A stretch of 52,926 nt of DNA from assembly GCA_964342675.1 (NCBI GenBank), contig CAYFFR010000005.1, forward strand, positions 1 through 52,926, read 5' to 3'. The stretch's first letter is position 1. Each line of letters starts with the position of its first letter. The notes below the pieces were generated by a model that saw only the letters and a program-made list of their open reading frames with translations, was not told where the DNA came from and made no database searches. Shown here in pieces: positions 25,821 through 34,256 of the stretch. Source of the DNA: MED-G82 sp964342675 (GTDB lineage Bacteria > Pseudomonadota > Gammaproteobacteria > Magnimaribacterales > D2472). A program made the position numbers and the translations under genes.

Positions 25821-26693
25821 TTGAATAAGGTAATTAATTCATCAGAGATTATTCAGTATTTTGAAAATGGCATGACCATTGGTATAGGTGGTTGGGGAGC
25901 AAGACGGAAACCCATGAGCCTGATTAGGGAGATTTGTAAGTCTACATTAAAAGATCTAACAATTGTTAGCTACGGTGGACCAGATGTTGGGATGTTATGT
26001 TCATCAGGAAAAGTGAAAAAGCTTATTTTTGGATTTGTATCTCTAGATCTGATTCCATTGGATGCTCATTTTAGAAATGTTCGCCAGATGGGCAATCTTA
26101 AAGATATCATGGAAGTTGACGAAGGGATGTTGCAATGGGGACTAAGAGCAGCAGCAATGAGATTACCGTTTTTACCAACTAGAGTAGGCCATGGTACAGA
26201 TATATTAAAAAACAATCCCAAAATTAAATTTATTAAATCCCCTTATCGAGATCAGGAACAGCTAATTGCAATGCCAGCAATTAATCTTGATATTAGCTTA
26301 TTGCACGTCAATCTTTCAGATCAAAAAGGTAATACTTTGATTTATGGACCGGATCCATTTTTTGATGATTTATATGCTCGAGCTTCTAAAAAGACCTTTA
26401 TCTCGACTGAGAAACTTATCGATACTTCAGAATTTAAAAAGGATGATCTTGCTTGTTTTAATAGATTTGAACGTAATTTAGTAGATGGTATTGTTATTTC
26501 TGAAGGTGGAGCACACCCAACCTCTTGCTCACCAGACTACGGCATTGACCTCGAGCACTTAAAACTATATTCAAAAAGCGTAAAAGATTTTAAAGAATAT
26601 TCTGACAGATTTATTAATGTTAGCTTTAAGAACTATTTGGAGGCTGTTGGAGGGCTCAAAGAAATTAAATCAATTCCAGTAACAAAATTCTAA
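25821..26693 (+). CDS. ipdA: CoA-transferase-family alpha subunit IpdA (steroid ring C hydrolase)
   Basis: 290 residues, starting at TTG six bases after hsaC. The N-terminus GMTIGIGGWGARRKPMSLIR and the segment YGGPDVGMLCSSGKVKK are typical of IpdA rather than of ordinary 3-oxoacid CoA-transferases. Other family segments are LPFLPTRVG, AMPALNLD-like AMPAINLDISL and the C-terminal GGAHPTSCSPDYGID. IpdA with IpdB opens ring C of COCHEA-CoA by hydrolysis, a retro-Claisen step in HIP breakdown. Its stop overlaps the ipdB start (TAATG), as expected for two subunits of one enzyme. Confidence 0.92.
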   Translation: MNKVINSSEIIQYFENGMTIGIGGWGARRKPMSLIREICKSTLKDLTIVSYGGPDVGMLCSSGKVKKLIFGFVSLDLIPLDAHFRNVRQMGNLKDIMEVDEGMLQWGLRAAAMRLPFLPTRVGHGTDILKNNPKIKFIKSPYRDQEQLIAMPAINLDISLLHVNLSDQKGNTLIYGPDPFFDDLYARASKKTFISTEKLIDTSEFKKDDLACFNRFERNLVDGIVISEGGAHPTSCSPDYGIDLEHLKLYSKSVKDFKEYSDRFINVSFKNYLEAVGGLKEIKSIPVTKF

Positions 26694-27436
26694 TGACAAA
26701 ATTAAAATATTCATTATCAGAACTATGCATTTCACAAGCAGCTAGAGCATGGCAAAACGATGGTGAAATTTTAGCAACCGGCATTGGATTATTGCCTAGA
26801 ATAGCTGTGAGCCTCTCAAAAAATTTATATAACCCTGATTTAATGATGACAGATGGAGAGGCATTTTTAGTAGATAAACCCTATGCATTAGGATTAGGGA
26901 TTGAACCAGCATTAGAGGGCTATATGAATTACTCAAGAGTCTTTGATCTTCTTTGGAGTGGAGCAAGACATGCAATGGTTACACCTACCCAACTTGATAG
27001 CCTTGGTCATATGAATATTAGTTGTATAGGTGACTATAATCATCCAAAAGTTCAGCTATTAGGAGTTAGAGGGTTTCCGGGAAACTCTATTAACCACAGG
27101 AACAGCATGTTTATCCCTAACCACAGCAAGAAAGTATTTGTAGATGGAAGGGTTGATATGGCTGCAAGTTTAGGCTTTGACTCTAAGGACTATAGCCCAG
27201 ATATTGGCATTGTGATTACCAATTTATGTGTTTTTGATTTTAACGGAAAAGATAATGCCTTGAGATTGCTTTCTATTCATCCTGGACATTCATTAGAAGA
27301 CATTAAAGAAAATACTGGTTTTAAATTTGACATTCTTTCCGAATCTGAAACAGAATTACCATCAGAGGAAGAATTAATGGTTATTAGGAATGACCTAGAC
27401 CCTAAAAATTTAAGAGATAGTATATTTGGAGATTAA
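26693..27436 (+). CDS. ipdB: CoA-transferase-family beta subunit IpdB
   Basis: 247 residues, partner of the preceding IpdA. Family features: LMMTDGEAFLV near residue 45, the GYMNYSRVFDLLWSGARHAMV region, GVRGFPGNSINH, and the C-terminal LDPKNLRDS found in IpdB of Actinobacteria. The heteromeric IpdAB hydrolyses a ring-C cyclic ketone CoA thioester to an open-chain product ready for beta-oxidation. The overlapping start suggests tight co-expression. Confusion with glutaconate or 3-oxoacid CoA-transferase beta subunits is possible by fold, but the motifs and neighbours favour IpdB. Confidence 0.92.
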   Translation: MTKLKYSLSELCISQAARAWQNDGEILATGIGLLPRIAVSLSKNLYNPDLMMTDGEAFLVDKPYALGLGIEPALEGYMNYSRVFDLLWSGARHAMVTPTQLDSLGHMNISCIGDYNHPKVQLLGVRGFPGNSINHRNSMFIPNHSKKVFVDGRVDMAASLGFDSKDYSPDIGIVITNLCVFDFNGKDNALRLLSIHPGHSLEDIKENTGFKFDILSESETELPSEEELMVIRNDLDPKNLRDSIFGD

Positions 27437-27438
27437 TC

Positions 27439-28314
27439 ATGGCAAGAGCTAAACCAACCGTTACTTATAGGAAAAAAGATCAAATAGCATGGGTAACCAT
27501 GAATAGGCCCGAATACAACAATGCTCAAAATGGCAAAATGACCTATGATCTTGATAAAGCTTTTAAAAAAGCTGTTGATGATGATGATGTAAAGGTAATT
27601 GTTTTAAAGGGTAACGGGAAACATTTTTCTGCTGGACATGATATAGGTACTCCAGGTAGGGATGTAGATACAGAATATGATAGAAAAACTATGTGGTATG
27701 ACCATACTAACAAACCAGGTGGAGAATTTTGGTATGTTAGGGAACAAGAAGTTTATTTGAATATGTGCAGGAGGTGGCGGGACATCCCAAAACCTACTAT
27801 CGCTATGGTTCATGGAGCCTGTATTGCAGGAGGCTGTATGCTGGCATGGGTTTGTGATTTAATTATTGCATCATCAGATGCTTTTTTTAGAGATCCTGTT
27901 GTAAGAATGGGGATTCCTGGTGTGGAATATTTTGCCCATCCATATGAGCTGAATCCTAGGATTGCAAAAGAGTTCTTATTTTTAGGTGAGTCCATGACTG
28001 CAACAAGAGCTTATGAAATGGGCATGGTAAATAAAGTAGTTGACATAAAAGAATTACAGAGCGAAACCAATGCAATTGCTTTAAAGATTGCAGAAATGCC
28101 AAGATTAGGACTAACTCTAACCAAACAGGCAATTAATCATGCAGAAGACCTTCAGGGCAAAAGAAATGCAATGGAAGCAGCTTTTGCTTGGCATCATTTT
28201 TCACATGCACACAATGATTTAACTACTGGCAATGTTCTTTCAGGGTTTGATGCAAAAAAAATGGCTAAATCTCAAAAGAAGAAAAAAACTTCCAAGAAGA
28301 GAACGCAAAAGTAA
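27439..28314 (+). CDS. Enoyl-CoA hydratase/isomerase family protein
   Basis: 291-residue crotonase-fold protein. CoA-binding and oxyanion segments are GKHFSAGHDIGTPG and VHGACIAGGCMLAWVCDL; the region FRDPVVRMGIPGVEYFAHP is where the catalytic acids of hydratases lie. The C-terminus carries a lysine-rich tail (KKMAKSQKKKKTSKKR) not typical of the family. It probably hydrates an enoyl-CoA intermediate of HIP or side-chain degradation; the exact step is unknown. It is distinct from the EchA20-type ring hydrolase two genes later. It lies two bases after ipdB. Confidence 0.85.
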   Translation: MARAKPTVTYRKKDQIAWVTMNRPEYNNAQNGKMTYDLDKAFKKAVDDDDVKVIVLKGNGKHFSAGHDIGTPGRDVDTEYDRKTMWYDHTNKPGGEFWYVREQEVYLNMCRRWRDIPKPTIAMVHGACIAGGCMLAWVCDLIIASSDAFFRDPVVRMGIPGVEYFAHPYELNPRIAKEFLFLGESMTATRAYEMGMVNKVVDIKELQSETNAIALKIAEMPRLGLTLTKQAINHAEDLQGKRNAMEAAFAWHHFSHAHNDLTTGNVLSGFDAKKMAKSQKKKKTSKKRTQK

Positions 28315-28329
28315 AAGATTGAGTGAAAT

Positions 28330-29364
28330 TTGAGTAGCAATATTCTAGGATCTAAATACCCAATAATTCAAACAGCTATGGGTTGGGTTGCTACACCTGA
28401 ATTAGTGGCAGCTACATCTAATGCTGGAGCATTTGGATTTCTTGCATTAGCTACTGTTAGTGCTGATGAAGCAGGGAAATTAATACATCAAACAAAATCT
28501 CTTACTGATAAGCCCTTTGGTGTGAACTTTCATATGTTTCAACCTGGTGCTGATAGGATTGTCAAATTGGTCATAGAGAATAAGATAAAAGCGGTTAGTT
28601 ATTCTAGAGCGCCAGTTCCAGAATATATTGAGCTATTTAAACAAAATAATATTCTATGTATTCCAACTGTAGGTGCTCTTAAGCATGCAATAAAAGCAGA
28701 AAAGTTAGGAGCTGATGCTTTAGTTGTTCAGGGTTCTGAGGGAGGCGGTCATACTGGAGAGACTCCCACAACTCTATTATTAAGCAGTGTTTTATCCAAA
28801 GTAGGCATACCTATATTTGCAGCTGGAGGATTTAAAGATGGTTATGGCTTAGCAGCTGCCTTGGTTTGGGGTGCTCAAGGTATAGCTATGGGAACTCGTT
28901 TTATGCTAACAGAAGAAAGCCCCGTCCCTAAAAAAACTAAAGATGCATATCTAAATGCTGAAGTTGAAGAAATAAAGGTAACTAAAAAATTTGATGGACT
29001 TCCACACAGGTTAATATTTAATGATTTTATAAAATCCATAGATAAATCTAATCCAATTAAGCTGTTTTTTATTTCTTTAAGATCTGCGTTGAAATATAAA
29101 AAACTATCTAATGCTAAATTCTCAGAAGTTTTTAAATCTTTTTTTGCAATGTTAAGGGGAGATGATTTAACAATTGCTCAAACAATTATGTCTGCTAATA
29201 GCCCTGCAATCATCCAAAGAGCTATGGTTGAAGGCAATCCAGATCACGGAGCAATGCCATCAGGCCAAGTTGCTGGAGTGATTGATAGCACGCCTTCTTG
29301 TCAAAATCTTATTCATGCAATCATGGACCAGTATAATGATGCTATAAGTAATTTATCAAAATGA
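28330..29364 (+). CDS. ipdC: IpdC-type flavin-dependent reductase (nitronate monooxygenase family)
   Basis: 344 residues, TTG start. TIM-barrel flavoprotein with YPIIQTAMGWVATPELVAA at the N-terminus, VQGSEGGGHTGETPTTLL (central His in the flavin site), PIFAAGGFKDGYG and GIAMGTRFMLTEES for phosphate binding. These segments match IpdC/ScdK of steroid degraders more closely than true nitronate monooxygenases, notably the mid-protein KFDGLPHR and the C-terminal MPSGQVAGVIDSTPSC. IpdC acts on a hydroxylated HIP-CoA intermediate before ring opening. Confidence 0.88.
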   Translation: MSSNILGSKYPIIQTAMGWVATPELVAATSNAGAFGFLALATVSADEAGKLIHQTKSLTDKPFGVNFHMFQPGADRIVKLVIENKIKAVSYSRAPVPEYIELFKQNNILCIPTVGALKHAIKAEKLGADALVVQGSEGGGHTGETPTTLLLSSVLSKVGIPIFAAGGFKDGYGLAAALVWGAQGIAMGTRFMLTEESPVPKKTKDAYLNAEVEEIKVTKKFDGLPHRLIFNDFIKSIDKSNPIKLFFISLRSALKYKKLSNAKFSEVFKSFFAMLRGDDLTIAQTIMSANSPAIIQRAMVEGNPDHGAMPSGQVAGVIDSTPSCQNLIHAIMDQYNDAISNLSK

Positions 29365-29376
29365 AAGGATACAAAT

Positions 29377-30138
29377 ATGCCTATAGAGATTAAAATCAAT
29401 AATCATATTGCTGTCATTGAATTCAACAATAGCCCAGTTAACGCTTTAAATTCATCAGAATGGTTGAGTCTAGCTAAGTCGATTGATGATATCTCATTTA
29501 ATAACGATGTTAGAGCTTTAATTATTAGGGCCCAGGGTAAAGGTTTTTGTGCGGGAGTAGATATTAAAGAATTACAAGCAGATCCTGATAAAATCCATGC
29601 AGTGAATGACGGTTGTTGGAAAACAGCTCGTGCAATACATGTATGTAATGTTCCAGTAATATCAGCATGTCATGGCTTTGTTTTGGGAGGAGGAATACTG
29701 ATAGCAGGATCTTCTGATATTGTTTTATCCACAAAAGATGCATATTTTGGTTTACCTGAGATTGATAGGGGTGCTCTAGGTGGTGGAGCACATCTAAAAA
29801 GATTATTTCCTTTACAAAGAGTCAGAAGAATGATGTTTACTGGAAAACCTATTTCTGCCAAGGAGGCATTTCAATTAGGAAGTATTGAGTCTCTGCATGA
29901 TGATATTAATGAGTTGCACTATGCCGCTGAAGAACTAGCGAATGAAATCTCTAGTAAAAGTACTCTAGCAGTGAAACTAGCAAAAAAGGCTTTGAATCAG
30001 ATTGAACAAGGTGATGTTGATGAACAGTATAAATCTGAACAAACCTTTACATTAGAGCTATATAAATCTAAAGATTCGCAGGAAGCTAGAGATGCTTTTG
30101 TTGAAAAAAGAGACGCAAGCTTTAATGATGATAACTAG
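29377..30138 (+). CDS. echA20: EchA20-type ring-opening hydrolase (crotonase family)
   Basis: 253-residue crotonase-fold protein. Close to EchA20 of M. tuberculosis along its length: FNNSPVNALNSSEWLSLA, GKGFCAGVDIKELQ, GFVLGGGILIAGSSDIV, FGLPEIDRGALGGGAHLKRL and the C-terminal EQTFTLELYKSKDSQEARDAF. EchA20 hydrolyses HIEC-CoA to open steroid ring D. The start is an ATG preceded by AAAGGA. Its 3' end overlaps the start of the acyl-CoA dehydrogenase gene. Confidence 0.9.
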   Translation: MPIEIKINNHIAVIEFNNSPVNALNSSEWLSLAKSIDDISFNNDVRALIIRAQGKGFCAGVDIKELQADPDKIHAVNDGCWKTARAIHVCNVPVISACHGFVLGGGILIAGSSDIVLSTKDAYFGLPEIDRGALGGGAHLKRLFPLQRVRRMMFTGKPISAKEAFQLGSIESLHDDINELHYAAEELANEISSKSTLAVKLAKKALNQIEQGDVDEQYKSEQTFTLELYKSKDSQEARDAFVEKRDASFNDDN

Positions 30139-31279
30139 TTTTACAGATAAACAGAAAGATTTTAGATCTGAGGTTAGAAATTGGTTTCAATCTAATACTC
30201 CGAAGAAACCCCTGCTTTCATTAGATACTCAAAAGGGATTTGAGCAACATAGAGAATGGGAACAAAAACTCAGCAAAGGTAATTGGTCTATGGTTACATG
30301 GCCGAAAGAGTATGGTGGTAGAAATTTAGATTTAATTCAATGGTTAATTTTTGAAGAGGAATATTACAGGGCTAATGCTCCTATCAGGGTTAATCAAAAT
30401 GGCGTATTTCTTCTCGGCCCAACTTTAATGGAATATGGTTCAGATGAACAGAAAAAAACTTTTTTAAGCGCGATGGCTGAGGGTAGGCACATTTGGGCTC
30501 AGGCTTGGTCAGAACCTGGAGCAGGTAGTGATATGGCAGCAATAAGGACTAATGCAATAAGGAATAAAGATAAATTTATTATTAATGGCCAAAAGACTTG
30601 GTCTTCAAGAGCAACATATGCTGATTGGGCTTTTGGGCTCTTTAGAAGTGATCCTGATGCTACTCGCCATCATGGCCTTTCTTTTATCTTAGTCCCTCTA
30701 TCTTCTAAAGGGGTAACTGTAAGACCGATCCCTCAGTTGGATGGCGAGCCAGGATTTGCTGAAATATATTTTGATGATGTTGAAGTACCAATTGAGAACC
30801 TAATAGGTGAAGAAGGTTCTGGTTGGAGTATAGCAATGGCAACCGCTGGTTTTGAAAGGGGCCTAATGTTAAGAAGTCCAGCTAGATTTCAAGAAACAGC
30901 ATCTCGCTTAATGAAACTTTTTTTTAAGAATAAAGGTCGATTATCTGCCACGATAGAATCCAATGTAATTGATTGTTGGATTAAGGCCGAAGCATATGCT
31001 CTAAACATCTATCAAACTGCCTCTAATATCATGGCAGGCAATAAGATAGGACCTGAATCGAGCTTAGGAAAAGTCTTTTGGTCAGAGCTTGATCATAAAA
31101 TGCACCAAACAGCAATGCATATTTTGGGTACTGCAGGAGAACTTAAAAACGATCAAGCTGATAATGCAGCGGAATGGATCAAAGGTTATATGTTTTCTTA
31201 CTCTGGACCAATATATGCTGGAACCAATGAAATTCAGAAAAATATTATTGCTGAAAGATTATTGGGCTTACCGAGATAA
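30125..31279 (+). CDS. Acyl-CoA dehydrogenase, subunit with putative catalytic Glu (FadE30-like)
   Basis: 384 residues from ATG 30125, which overlaps echA20; a start at 30092 would add 11 unconserved residues. Family features are WAQAWSEPGAGSDMA, INGQKTWSSRATYADW, HHGLSFILVPL and YAGTNEIQKNIIAERLLG. The MCAD-type base position is alanine (YAGT), but Glu244 in GFERGLM could be the base at the alternative position used by isovaleryl-CoA-type and steroid heteromeric enzymes. It resembles FadE30, which dehydrogenates HIP-CoA, and probably pairs with the next gene. Confidence 0.88.
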   Translation: MMITSFTDKQKDFRSEVRNWFQSNTPKKPLLSLDTQKGFEQHREWEQKLSKGNWSMVTWPKEYGGRNLDLIQWLIFEEEYYRANAPIRVNQNGVFLLGPTLMEYGSDEQKKTFLSAMAEGRHIWAQAWSEPGAGSDMAAIRTNAIRNKDKFIINGQKTWSSRATYADWAFGLFRSDPDATRHHGLSFILVPLSSKGVTVRPIPQLDGEPGFAEIYFDDVEVPIENLIGEEGSGWSIAMATAGFERGLMLRSPARFQETASRLMKLFFKNKGRLSATIESNVIDCWIKAEAYALNIYQTASNIMAGNKIGPESSLGKVFWSELDHKMHQTAMHILGTAGELKNDQADNAAEWIKGYMFSYSGPIYAGTNEIQKNIIAERLLGLPR

Positions 31280-31282
31280 AGG

Positions 31283-32320
31283 ATGGATTTTACATTTTCA
31301 TTAGACCAAGAACAATTTAAAGGTTCAGTGAGAAGTTTTTTGTCTGATAAGGTCACCACTGAAGACATTAGAAAATCATGGGAAACCAATGATGCTTTTA
31401 ATTTAGACAGATGGAAATCATTAGGCAGTCTAGGGGTATTATCAGCCAATCTCAAAGAGTCTCATGGAGGTTTAAATGTGGACTATGTTGCGATGGCTTT
31501 AATAGCTGAAGAAATGGGCTATTATGGTTTACCTGAACCAGCTGCTGAGCAAATTTTTTTGACTAACTCTGTTTTAAATTACCTTGATAGCTCACAACTA
31601 GACAATATATTGTTTGAGAATGCCTATATTGGATTCTCTCACCCTTTATCACCTTATATATTATCTGCACATAAAGCATCCGGCATAATTTTTTATGAAG
31701 AGCCTCATTTTAATTTTCTGCCTTTAGATCAATGTGTGTTAGAGAACCTTGAATCAAACGATCCATCAAGAAACCTGTTTAGGATTAAAAAACTAAAGAG
31801 AGAACCAATGTGTTTAAAACATAAATTTAAGAACTTAAATAAGTTTATCGAATCTTCTGGCATGTTGATGTCTTCAGCATTACTGCTTGGTTTAAGCAGA
31901 AGAATGTTAGATTTAACAAAAATCTATGTTAATGAAAGAGAGCAGTTTGGAAAGCCTATTGGTTCATTTCAGGCTGTAAAACACATGCTCGCAGATGCTG
32001 CAATCAACATAGAATTCTCTAAGTCTTTTATTTATAGAGCAGCATCCAGTTTAGATACTATGCATTCAATGATGCAACTTCATTCTTATCAAGCAAAATA
32101 TATGTCAATGCAAGCATCAGAAATAGTGACGAAGAATTGTCTTCAGGCTCATGGGGCAATGGGGTATACATGGGAAATGGATTTACATATTTTTGCTAGA
32201 CGCGGCTGGTCTTTAAAAGGAATTTGGGGAGACCAATCATTTTTAGAAAATAATATTCTAAGGAAGCTAGAAAATGATTTGCCAAATTTGGGTTCTACCT
32301 ATACATTCATGGATAGTTAG
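31283..32320 (+). CDS. Acyl-CoA dehydrogenase, partner subunit
   Basis: 345 residues, three bases after the previous dehydrogenase gene. It has the acyl-CoA dehydrogenase fold (LKESHGGLNVDYVAMALIAEEMG, YVNEREQFGKPIGSFQAVKHMLAD, AHGAMGYTWEMDLH) but a reduced middle domain and no recognisable catalytic glutamate. Such short partners occur in alpha2beta2 acyl-CoA dehydrogenases of steroid catabolism (FadE31/32/33, FadE26/27, ScdC1C2). It most likely forms a heterotetramer with the preceding protein and contributes FAD-site residues. Pairing is inferred from adjacency and length. Confidence 0.85.
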   Translation: MDFTFSLDQEQFKGSVRSFLSDKVTTEDIRKSWETNDAFNLDRWKSLGSLGVLSANLKESHGGLNVDYVAMALIAEEMGYYGLPEPAAEQIFLTNSVLNYLDSSQLDNILFENAYIGFSHPLSPYILSAHKASGIIFYEEPHFNFLPLDQCVLENLESNDPSRNLFRIKKLKREPMCLKHKFKNLNKFIESSGMLMSSALLLGLSRRMLDLTKIYVNEREQFGKPIGSFQAVKHMLADAAINIEFSKSFIYRAASSLDTMHSMMQLHSYQAKYMSMQASEIVTKNCLQAHGAMGYTWEMDLHIFARRGWSLKGIWGDQSFLENNILRKLENDLPNLGSTYTFMDS

Positions 32321-32322
32321 TT

Positions 32323-33477
32323 ATGAGAAATGCCTACATAGTATCAGCCTTGAGAACGCCGATTGGTAGAAAGAAGGGCTCACTTGCAGATGTTCATCCT
32401 GCAGATCTTGGCGGCGTTGTTATTAAAGAAACTTTTAACCGAATTAAATTAGATCCTGGTCTTGTTGAAGATGTCATTTTTGGGTGTGTTGATACTGTTG
32501 GCCCTCAAGCTGGAGACATAGCTAGGACTTGTTGGCTGGTTGCCGGATTGCCTGAACATGTTCCAGGTACAACCATTGACCGTCAATGTGGATCTTCTCA
32601 ACAAGCAGTTCATTTTGCTGTTCAAGCTATTATGTCTGGTACTTCTGACATCATACTTGCTGGCGGGGTTCAAAATATGAATATGGTGCCTATTTCTTAT
32701 GCTATGTTAGCAGGCCAAGATTTAGGTTTTGATAATCCATTTACAAGTTCTCCGGGATGGATAAATAGATATGGTAATGGCGAGGTTAGTCAATTTAAAT
32801 CAGCTAATATGATTGCTAAGAAATGGGATATACGAAGAGATGAGATGGAGGAGTTTGCATACAACAGTCATGCCAAAGCGATTCAATCAATTAATACAGG
32901 GATTTTCAAGGATGAGATAGTACCTGTTGGGCTTTTTGATACAGATGAAACACCAAGAATAGATACCACAAAAGAAAAAATGTCTGAACTGCAACCACTT
33001 ATAGAAGGAGAAACTATTACTGCTGCTATTTCTTCTCAAAATGCTGATGCAGCTGCGTGCTTATTAGTTGTATCTGAAGAAGCACTAACAAAATATGATC
33101 TCACACCTTTGGTTAAAGTGTCTCATATAAGCGTAAGGGCAGATGACCCTATTTGGATGTTAACTGCCCCCATACCAGCCACAAAATATGCACTATCTAA
33201 GATGGATATAAAATTATCTGACATTGGCAGAGTAGAAATTAATGAAGCATTTGCTTCTATACCAATGGCATGGCAGAAAGAATTTGATTATCCAATAGAT
33301 CAAATCAATGTTCATGGAGGTGCAATAGCTCTTGGGCATCCTCTTGGTGCTACAGGCGCTCGGTTGATGACAACCCTAGTCCATGAAATGAGAAGATCTA
33401 ATATTCAATTTGGTCTTCAAACTATGTGTGAAGGTGGGGGCCAGGCAAATGTTACTATTCTGGAGAATTGCGAATGA
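32323..33477 (+). CDS. fadA6: Thiolase FadA6/ScdN type
   Basis: 384-residue thiolase with nucleophile Cys89 (DRQCGSSQQA), histidine in ALGHPLGATGAR and a second cysteine in TMCEGGGQAN. The segments AGGVQNMNMVPISYAM, RYGNGEVSQF and SARADDP-like SVRADDPIWMLTAPIPATKYAL match FadA6, which cleaves a ring-opened HIP-derived 3-oxoacyl-CoA. Its stop overlaps the start of the SDR gene (ATGA). A generic acetyl-CoA acetyltransferase is the alternative, but the neighbours are those of HIP catabolism. Confidence 0.9.
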   Translation: MRNAYIVSALRTPIGRKKGSLADVHPADLGGVVIKETFNRIKLDPGLVEDVIFGCVDTVGPQAGDIARTCWLVAGLPEHVPGTTIDRQCGSSQQAVHFAVQAIMSGTSDIILAGGVQNMNMVPISYAMLAGQDLGFDNPFTSSPGWINRYGNGEVSQFKSANMIAKKWDIRRDEMEEFAYNSHAKAIQSINTGIFKDEIVPVGLFDTDETPRIDTTKEKMSELQPLIEGETITAAISSQNADAAACLLVVSEEALTKYDLTPLVKVSHISVRADDPIWMLTAPIPATKYALSKMDIKLSDIGRVEINEAFASIPMAWQKEFDYPIDQINVHGGAIALGHPLGATGARLMTTLVHEMRRSNIQFGLQTMCEGGGQANVTILENCE

Positions 33478-34256
33478 CAGACTTAAAGAACCCAAGCTAC
33501 TTTAACAGCACTAATCTTTTTAAAGACAAGTCTATAGTGATAACTGCTGCAGCAGGATCAGGCATAGGTTTTGCAACAGCCAAAAGATTCTTAGAAGAAG
33601 GCGCAAATGTTTTTATTTCTGATTCTCATTCTGAAAGGCTAGATCAAGCTATTCAAGAACTTAGAGGTTTAAATTTAGGTAGCGTTGACGGTTGTAAATG
33701 TGATGTTACTAACGACAATGAAATTAATGAGATGTTTTCTATTGCAGAAAATACATTAAATAATATCGATGTTCTTGTTAATAATGCAGGACTTGGTGGA
33801 GACGATTTATTAGAGACCATGTCTAATGACGCTTGGAATAAAGTTATTGATATAACTCTAAATGGTACAATGAGGGTTATTAGAGCTGGAATTCCATTTT
33901 TAAAGCAATCAAAAGGAGTTATTGTTAATAATGCATCTGTTTTAGGTTGGAGAGCTCAAAAAGGACAATCACATTATGCTGCAGCTAAAGCTGGTGTTAT
34001 GGCTTTGACTAGATGTGTTGCTTTAGAATTAGTTGAACACAATATTAGAGTCAATGCAGTTGCTCCAAGCCTTGCACTAAACCCCCATTTATCTAAAACC
34101 AACTCAAATGATTTAATTCAGTCTCTTATCTCACAAGAAGCGTATGGAAGAGGTGCAGAGCCTTGGGAAATTGCAAACATTATCCTTTTTCTTGCTTCAG
34201 ATTTATCTTCTTATATGACTGGCGAGGTTATATCAGCATCATCCCAAAAGGCTTAA
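33474..34256 (+). CDS. ipdF: Short-chain dehydrogenase IpdF
   Basis: 260 residues from ATG 33474, overlapping the thiolase stop by four bases. Rossmann motif TAAAGSGIGFATAKRF, then NNAGLGG, and the catalytic Ser/Tyr/Lys in NNASVLGWRAQKGQSHYAAAK. The phrase VLGWRAQKGQSHYAAAKAGV and the C-terminal YMTGEVISASSQ are nearly the same as in actinobacterial IpdF, which oxidises the 5-hydroxyl of the HIP-CoA intermediate. The stop overlaps the next ATG (TAATG). Confidence 0.9.
   Translation: MTDLKNPSYFNSTNLFKDKSIVITAAAGSGIGFATAKRFLEEGANVFISDSHSERLDQAIQELRGLNLGSVDGCKCDVTNDNEINEMFSIAENTLNNIDVLVNNAGLGGDDLLETMSNDAWNKVIDITLNGTMRVIRAGIPFLKQSKGVIVNNASVLGWRAQKGQSHYAAAKAGVMALTRCVALELVEHNIRVNAVAPSLALNPHLSKTNSNDLIQSLISQEAYGRGAEPWEIANIILFLASDLSSYMTGEVISASSQKA

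Noticed and set aside
25821..27436. Ordinary 3-oxoacid or glutaconate CoA-transferase
   Set aside because: The IGGWGARRKPMSL and LDPKNLRDS segments and the genomic context fit IpdA and IpdB.
28330..29364. True nitronate monooxygenase
   Set aside because: The fold is shared, but C-terminal and middle segments follow IpdC and all neighbours are HIP-pathway genes.
34163..34255. Extended N-terminus of the EthD protein
   Set aside because: These codons are ipdF coding sequence in another frame; the ATG overlapping the ipdF stop is the natural start.
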